Below are positions 59,173 through 64,000 of a stretch of DNA of 64,000 nt, in pieces. Within the stretch, counting starts at the first letter, position 1, and each line of letters begins with the position of its first letter. The notes beneath the pieces are model-generated. The model made no database searches. It was not told the origin of the DNA and saw only the letters and a list, made by a program, of their open reading frames with translations. A program made the position numbers and the translations under genes. Source of the stretch: Pseudonocardia cypriaca (GTDB taxonomy: Bacteria; Actinomycetota; Actinomycetes; Mycobacteriales; Pseudonocardiaceae); the NCBI RefSeq assembly GCF_006717045.1, contig NZ_VFPH01000001.1, positions 1,736,001-1,800,000 of the forward strand, in the 5' to 3' direction.

Positions 59173-60464
59173 GCCCGCACCGCCCGCGCCAGCGCGCCGA
59201 CCGCGAGGTCGAGCTCGTCCTCACCGATCGTCAGGGCCGGGCGGAACCGGACGGAGCGCTCCCCGCCGCCGAGGATCAGCACCTTCTCGTCCCGGTGCAG
59301 CCGCTGCAGGGCAGCGTCGCGGGCGGCGGGCGTCGGCAGGTCGACGGCGACGAACAGGCCCCGGCCGCGCACGTTGTCGACCTCCGGGATCGTGGCGAGC
59401 CCGTCGAGCAGCCGTTTGCCGAGCACCGCGGCCCGCTCGACCAGGCCTTCGGCCTCGATGACCTCCAGGTACCGGCGCGACCGGACCATGTCGGTGAGGC
59501 CGCCGCCCCACGTGGAGTTGATGCGCGAGGGCACCCGGAACACGTTGTCGGGCACCTCGTCCACCCGGCCGCCGGCCATGATGCCGCAGACCTGGAGCTT
59601 CTTGCCGAACGCGACGACGTCCGGTGCCAAGCCCAGCTGCTGGTAGGCCCACGCGGTGCCGGTCATACCGCCGCCGGTCTGCACCTCGTCGAGCACGAAC
59701 AGGGCGTCGTGCTCGCGGCACAGCGCCTGCACGGCCTGCAGGAACTCCGCCCGCATGTGGTTGTCGCCGCCCTCGCCCTGGATCGGCTCGGCGATGAAGC
59801 ACGCGATGTCGTGCGGGTGCGCCGCGAACGCCTCCCTGGCCTGCGCGAGCGCGCGGGCCTCGGCCGCCTCGACCTCGATCACGTCCATGGGGAAGCGGAT
59901 CGCCGGGACGTCGATGCGCGGCCAGTCGAACGTCGGGAAGAGCGCGGTCTTGCGCGGGTCGGTGTTGGTGAGCGAGAGCGTGTAGCCGCTGCGACCGTGG
60001 AACGCCTTGCGCAGGTGCAGCACCTTCGTGCCGAGGTGCTCGGGCCGCCCGTGCAGCGCGTTGTGCCGCCGCTTCCAGTCGAACGCGGTCTTGAGCGCGT
60101 TCTCGACCGCCATCGCGCCGCCCTCGACGAGGAACAGGTGCGGCAGCGCCGGGTCGCCGAGCACCCGCTCGAACGTCTCGACGAACGCGGCCATGTGCGT
60201 GGTGTAGATGTCGGAGTTCGACGGCTTGTTGACCGCCACCTGGGTGAGCTCGGCGAGGAACGCCGGGTCGTCCGTGAGCGCCGGGTGGTTCATGCCCAGC
60301 GGCGCCGACGCGAAGAAGCTGAACAGGTCCAGGTAGCGGGTCCCGTCGCGGGCGTCGACCAGCCAGGACCCGCGGCTCGCCCGGGTGTCCAGCACGAGGT
60401 CGAAGCCGTCGACGAGCAGGTGGCGGCGCAGCGTCTCGTGGACGCGCTCGACGGGGACGGTCAT
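59169..60464 (-). CDS. lat: L-lysine 6-transaminase
   Basis: PLP-dependent class III aminotransferase that moves the epsilon-amino group of lysine to 2-oxoglutarate. 431 residues, close to known Lat. Blocks: FSFFASAPLGMNHPAL, FLVEGGAMAVENALKTAFDW, AFHGRSGYTLSLTNTDP, FIAEPIQGEGGDNH, LDEVQTGGGMTGTAWAY and the PLP Lys in FGKKLQVCG. It is the first gene of the lat-ALDH pair. It is divergent from an Lrp gene, the same arrangement as lat/lrpA in mycobacteria. Confidence 0.94.
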   Translation of the reverse strand: MTVPVERVHETLRRHLLVDGFDLVLDTRASRGSWLVDARDGTRYLDLFSFFASAPLGMNHPALTDDPAFLAELTQVAVNKPSNSDIYTTHMAAFVETFERVLGDPALPHLFLVEGGAMAVENALKTAFDWKRRHNALHGRPEHLGTKVLHLRKAFHGRSGYTLSLTNTDPRKTALFPTFDWPRIDVPAIRFPMDVIEVEAAEARALAQAREAFAAHPHDIACFIAEPIQGEGGDNHMRAEFLQAVQALCREHDALFVLDEVQTGGGMTGTAWAYQQLGLAPDVVAFGKKLQVCGIMAGGRVDEVPDNVFRVPSRINSTWGGGLTDMVRSRRYLEVIEAEGLVERAAVLGKRLLDGLATIPEVDNVRGRGLFVAVDLPTPAARDAALQRLHRDEKVLILGGGERSVRFRPALTIGEDELDLAVGALARAVRA

Positions 60465-60473
60465 ACCTGGAGT

Positions 60474-60518
60474 GTCGGTTCGATGATCGTCGGTGCGCAG
60501 CGGGTCGAACGTCGGTTC
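60474..60518. promoter_or_regulatory. Direct repeats GTCGGTTC in the lat/Lrp gap
   Basis: Copies at 60474 (GTCGGTTC), 60489 (GTCGGTGC) and 60511 (GTCGGTTC) lie in the 72-base gap between lat and the divergent Lrp gene. This is a plausible Lrp-binding array; no binding evidence. Confidence 0.4.
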
Positions 60519-60536
60519 CGGCGACGGAATGCCACG

Positions 60537-60986
60537 ATGTGCGCCGTGCCGCCGACGGATCGTCAGCTCGACGACCTCGACCGCCGCGTGCTCGCGCACC
60601 TGGCGGCCGACGGCCGGGCGTCGATGGCCGAGCTCGGCCGCGCGGTCGGGCTGTCGCGCACCGCCGTGCTGGCCAGGGTGCAGCGCCTCGAGCGGGCGGG
60701 GGTGATCCGCGGGTACCGGGCCGACGTGGTGCTCCCGGGCACGTCGGCCGCGCACCGCGCCCGGGTCGGCGTCGTCGTGCGCACGGCCGACGTGGCCGGC
60801 TACGTCCGCAGGCTCTCCGCGATGCCCGGCGTGACCGAGATCGAGTCGGTGACCGGGGAGTACGACCTGATGGTGCTGGTGACCGCCCCCAGCGCGGGTG
60901 AGCTGGACGCCGTGCTCGACGGCATCCAGAAGTGGCGCGAGACCGTCCGGACGACGACGTGGGTGGTGCTCACGCGCTACCGCTGA
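60537..60986 (+). CDS. Lrp/AsnC family regulator (lat-linked)
   Basis: 149 residues: HTH (LAADGRASMAELGRAVGLSR, TAVLARVQRLERAGVIRGYR) and RAM sensing domain (MPGVTEIESVTGEYDLMVLV). It probably senses lysine or another amino acid and controls the divergent lat-ALDH operon, as the homologue LrpA does at lat in mycobacteria. ATG 60537; GTG 60546 is possible. No coupling to ftsK downstream. Confidence 0.92.
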   Translation: MCAVPPTDRQLDDLDRRVLAHLAADGRASMAELGRAVGLSRTAVLARVQRLERAGVIRGYRADVVLPGTSAAHRARVGVVVRTADVAGYVRRLSAMPGVTEIESVTGEYDLMVLVTAPSAGELDAVLDGIQKWRETVRTTTWVVLTRYR

Positions 60987-61081
60987 CCCGGCCCGGCTGA
61001 TCGTCCGGGCGCGACCGAGACCACGCCTGGCGCGGGTGTCGGTCACCGGACCGGGGGTCACTCCCCGATACCGTGGGGCGC

Positions 61082-63610
61082 ATGGCAGGACGGACGACCG
61101 CCGGCGGCGGCAGGAGCACCGCGGCAGCGTCGTCAGCTCGATCGGCGGCGGGCTCGGCACGAGGGCGCCGCACGCCGGCGTCCCGCAACACATCGCGCGG
61201 CCGCTCCGGATCCACCCGACGCACGCCTGCGCGCAAGCAGCCCGACCTGATCGACCGCGGCATCGACGGCGTCGGCCGGGGGATCGCCCGGCTCGGCAGG
61301 TCGCTCGGCCGCGCCGTCGGACGCACCCGCGAGCTCGACCCGGCCCACCGCCGCGACGGGCTGGGCGTGGCGCTGCTCGTGCTCGGCGTGATCGCGGCGG
61401 CGGGCATCTGGTGGGGTGCGGGCGGCCCGGTGGGCAACTGGCTGTCCGGCGCGGTGGCCGCGGTCGTCGGGCGCGGCTCGGCGGTGCTCCCCGTGCTGGT
61501 CGTGGGCGTCGGGGTGCTGCTGATGGCCACGCAGCCGCACCCGGAGTCCCGGCCCCGGGTGGCGGTCGGCTCGTTCCTGCTCGCGCTCGGCGTCCTCGGG
61601 CTCGTGCACATCGTGGCGGGCCGGCCGGACGAGCCCGGCCAGTGGGCGCAGGGCGGGGGAGCGATCGGCTACGTCGCTGCGACGCCGCTCGCCACCGGGC
61701 TGACCTCGTGGGTGGCGGTGCCGGTCCTCGTGCTGCTGTCGGGATACGCGTTCCTGGTGCTGACCGGCACGCCCGTGCGCGAGGTTCCGAACCGGTTCCG
61801 GCGGCTCACCGGGCAGGCCGTGCCCGAACCGGCGCCCGCGGAGGAGCCGGGAGAGGTCGTCGCCGACCCGCCGTCGGTGGCGCTGCGGCGCCCGTCGCGG
61901 CGGCGGCAGGCCTCCCGGGTGGCCGACGTCTACCGCGAGGACACCGCCGACACCCCGGACGCGCTCGACCCGCCTGCCGAGGAGGCGCCGGCGCCGGCTC
62001 CGCCGAAGCGCAAGCCCGCTGCCGTGCCGGCCACGCCGCCCGCCGAGCCCGAGCCCGCGGGCGCCGTGGGGGAGCAGCTGCGGCTGACCGTGCAGCCGAG
62101 CGAGGGCGCGGCTCCCTACAAGCTGCCGCCGAGCGACCTGCTGCCGAGCGGACCGGCGCCGAAGACGCGCAGCCGCGCCAACGACGCGATGATCGAGGCG
62201 ATCGCGGGCGTGCTGGAGCAGTTCAACGTCGACGCGCAGGTCACCGGGTTCACACGGGGCCCGACCGTCACCCGGTACGAGATCGAGCTGGGCCCGGCCG
62301 TGAAGGTCGAGAAGATCACCCAGCTGCAGCGCAACATCTCCTACGCCGTCGCCACCGACAACGTGCGGCTGCTCGCACCGATCCCCGGCAAGTCCGCCGT
62401 GGGCATCGAGGTGCCCAACACCGACCGCGAGATGGTGCGCCTCGGCGACGTGCTGCGCTCCTCCGCCGCCCGCTCCGAGCAGCACCCGCTCGGCATCGGG
62501 CTGGGCAAGGACATCGAGGGCCACTTCCTCGTCGCGAACCTCGCGAAGATGCCGCACCTGCTGGTCGCGGGCTCCACGGGCTCCGGCAAGTCGAGCTTCG
62601 TGAACTCGATGCTGGTGTCGCTTTTGTCGCGCGCCACACCGGACGAGGTCCGGATGATCCTCATCGACCCCAAGATGGTCGAGCTCACCCCGTACGAGGG
62701 CATCCCGCACCTGATCACGCCCATCATCACCCAGCCGAAGAAGGCCGCCGCTGCGCTGGCCTGGCTGGTGGAGGAGATGGAGCAGCGCTACCAGGACATG
62801 CAGGCCAACCGGGTGCGCCACGTCGACGACTTCAACCGCAAGGTGCGCTCCGGCGAGATCACCGCCCCGCTGGGCAGCGAGCGGGAGTACCGGCCCTACC
62901 CGTACATCCTCTGCATCGTCGACGAGCTGGCCGACCTGATGATGACCGCGCCCCGTGACGTCGAGGACGCGGTCGTGCGGATCACCCAGAAGGCCCGCGC
63001 CGCCGGGATCCACCTCGTGCTGGCCACCCAGCGCCCGTCCGTCGACGTCGTCACCGGGCTGATCAAGACGAACGTGCCGTCGCGGCTGGCGTTCGCCACC
63101 TCGTCGCTCACCGACTCCCGGGTCATCCTCGACCAGCCCGGCGCGGAGAAGCTCATCGGCATGGGCGACGGGCTGTACCTGCCGATGGGCGCGGGCAAGC
63201 CGGTCCGCATGCAGGGCGCGTTCGTCGGCGACGACGAGATCTCCTCGGTCGTCTCGTTCACCAAGGAGCAGGCCGAGCCCACCTACACCGACGGCGTCAC
63301 CGCCCAGAAGGCGGGCGAGGCCAAGGAGATCGACCCGGACATCGGCGACGACCTCGACGTGCTGCTGCAGGCCGCCGAGCTGATCGTCACCTCCCAGTTC
63401 GGGTCGACGTCGATGCTGCAGCGCAAGCTGCGCGTCGGGTTCGCGAAGGCCGGGCGGCTGATGGACCTGCTGGAGACCCGCGGGATCGTCGGGCCGTCGG
63501 AGGGGTCGAAGGCGCGCGAGGTGCTGATCAAGCCGGACGAGCTGGAGGGCGCGCTGTGGCTGATCCGCGGTGGCGGCGGCCCGGCACCGGACGACGAGGA
63601 CGAGGACTGA
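61082..63610 (+). CDS. ftsK: DNA translocase FtsK
   Basis: Septum-bound motor that pumps the chromosome terminus and aids dimer resolution. About 842 residues. A basic Ala/Arg/Ser-rich N-terminus is followed by four membrane helices (about 98-235) and a Pro/Ala-rich linker. The RecA-like motor has Walker A AGSTGSGKSSFVNSM and Walker B YILCIVDELADLMM. The C-terminal gamma winged helix (AAELIVTSQFGSTSMLQRKL) reads polarity sequences. ATG 61082; GTG 61073 is possible. Confidence 0.96.
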   Translation: MAGRTTAGGGRSTAAASSARSAAGSARGRRTPASRNTSRGRSGSTRRTPARKQPDLIDRGIDGVGRGIARLGRSLGRAVGRTRELDPAHRRDGLGVALLVLGVIAAAGIWWGAGGPVGNWLSGAVAAVVGRGSAVLPVLVVGVGVLLMATQPHPESRPRVAVGSFLLALGVLGLVHIVAGRPDEPGQWAQGGGAIGYVAATPLATGLTSWVAVPVLVLLSGYAFLVLTGTPVREVPNRFRRLTGQAVPEPAPAEEPGEVVADPPSVALRRPSRRRQASRVADVYREDTADTPDALDPPAEEAPAPAPPKRKPAAVPATPPAEPEPAGAVGEQLRLTVQPSEGAAPYKLPPSDLLPSGPAPKTRSRANDAMIEAIAGVLEQFNVDAQVTGFTRGPTVTRYEIELGPAVKVEKITQLQRNISYAVATDNVRLLAPIPGKSAVGIEVPNTDREMVRLGDVLRSSAARSEQHPLGIGLGKDIEGHFLVANLAKMPHLLVAGSTGSGKSSFVNSMLVSLLSRATPDEVRMILIDPKMVELTPYEGIPHLITPIITQPKKAAAALAWLVEEMEQRYQDMQANRVRHVDDFNRKVRSGEITAPLGSEREYRPYPYILCIVDELADLMMTAPRDVEDAVVRITQKARAAGIHLVLATQRPSVDVVTGLIKTNVPSRLAFATSSLTDSRVILDQPGAEKLIGMGDGLYLPMGAGKPVRMQGAFVGDDEISSVVSFTKEQAEPTYTDGVTAQKAGEAKEIDPDIGDDLDVLLQAAELIVTSQFGSTSMLQRKLRVGFAKAGRLMDLLETRGIVGPSEGSKAREVLIKPDELEGALWLIRGGGGPAPDDEDED

Positions 63611-63642
63611 CCGCGAGGTGATCCGGTCGCCCCGCGAGCGCC

Positions 63643-64000
63643 TCAGCGGCCGGTCCGCTCCGCGAGCCATGCGGTAGCGGGGATGCCGGCGAGGTCGCGG
63701 AAGTCGCGGGACAGGTGGGCCTGGTCGACGTAGCCCGCCTCGGCCGCCACCCGCGCGAGCGCGGGCCGGTCCGGGGCGAGCAGCCGGTCGCACGCGCCCT
63801 CGAAACGGATCACGCGTGCGGCGGCCTTGGGGGCGAGCCCGGTCTCGGCGCGGAACCGGTCGGCGAGGTACCGCCTGCTCCACCCGACCTCGCGCGCCAG
63901 GTCCTCGATGCGGAGGTTGCCGCCGGTCTCGGCCAGCCGGTCCCACGCGTACCCGACCTCGGGCAGCACGCCGACCTCGCCGCGGCCGCGCCGCAGCAGC
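63643..64000 (-). CDS. AraC family regulator, 5' part outside the window
   Basis: The C-terminal 119 residues of an AraC/XylS regulator: two helix-turn-helix units, LRIEDLAREVGWSRRYLADR followed by FRAETGLAPKAAARVI, and ALARVAAEAGYVDQAHLSRD followed by FRDLAGIPATAW. The frame stays open to the right edge, so the N-terminal ligand domain is cut off. Convergent with ftsK. Confidence 0.9.
   Translation of the reverse strand, partial: LLRRGRGEVGVLPEVGYAWDRLAETGGNLRIEDLAREVGWSRRYLADRFRAETGLAPKAAARVIRFEGACDRLLAPDRPALARVAAEAGYVDQAHLSRDFRDLAGIPATAWLAERTGR

Overview
The window is very GC-rich chromosomal DNA with GTG/TTG starts, many 4-base ATGA/GTGA gene overlaps and actinobacterial gene families. 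The backbone order truB, ribF, rpsO, pnp, M16 peptidase, dapB, thyX, dapA, RNase J and ftsK is the one known from mycobacteria and related Actinobacteria. Accessory content (a DUF222-HNH gene, LuxR-type ATPase regulator, DUF5995 genes, several ECF factors) suggests the Pseudonocardiales, probably a Pseudonocardia-like organism. This placement is inferred from gene content, not from a marker comparison.

Layout. 1-14 kb is mostly accessory: a frameshifted phosphate-binding-like membrane protein, an ABC-F ATPase, two DUF5995 genes that each face a transcription regulator, a DUF222-HNH nuclease gene, and a heterodimeric ABC exporter with one intact and one degenerate ATP site. 14-24 kb is core: truB, an IclR regulator with an acyl-CoA ligase, ribF, a small HTH protein, rpsO, pnp and an M16 peptidase. 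23-28 kb holds an SDR/TetR pair and an ECF42-type sigma factor with its DGPF partner, beside an intact DUF6069 gene and an inverted remnant of another. 28-41 kb returns to core genes (dapB, thyX, dapA, RNase J), interleaved with an AlkX-like glycosylase, a ribbon-helix-helix/DUF4097 operon with a striking operator array, an MFS transporter and an orphan TctC-type binding protein.

41-61 kb is catabolic and stress-related. It has a hybrid histidine kinase ending in a second, ATPase-less DHp domain; an amine or polyamine catabolic cluster (APC permease, aldehyde dehydrogenase, Lrp regulator, class III aminotransferase, FAD oxidase); a sulfur/persulfide cluster (ArsR-rhodanese fusion, MBL-double rhodanese, MFS, 1-Cys peroxiredoxin); a repeat-rich gene-free stretch; a P450 followed by a membrane Rieske protein; and a lysine-degradation set (lat, aldehyde dehydrogenase, Lrp). 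The window closes with ftsK and a partial AraC regulator. Lysine synthesis (dapA, dapB) and lysine breakdown are thus both present.

Intergenic DNA is rich in structure. There is a 164-bp element with 21-bp inverted ends directly before dapB, two copies of a roughly 178-bp element with about 20-bp inverted ends near 54.6-55.2 kb, a 43-bp-period tandem repeat, two families of recurring palindromes near gene ends, and several long hairpins between convergent genes. No tRNA, rRNA, CRISPR array or complete insertion sequence was seen.
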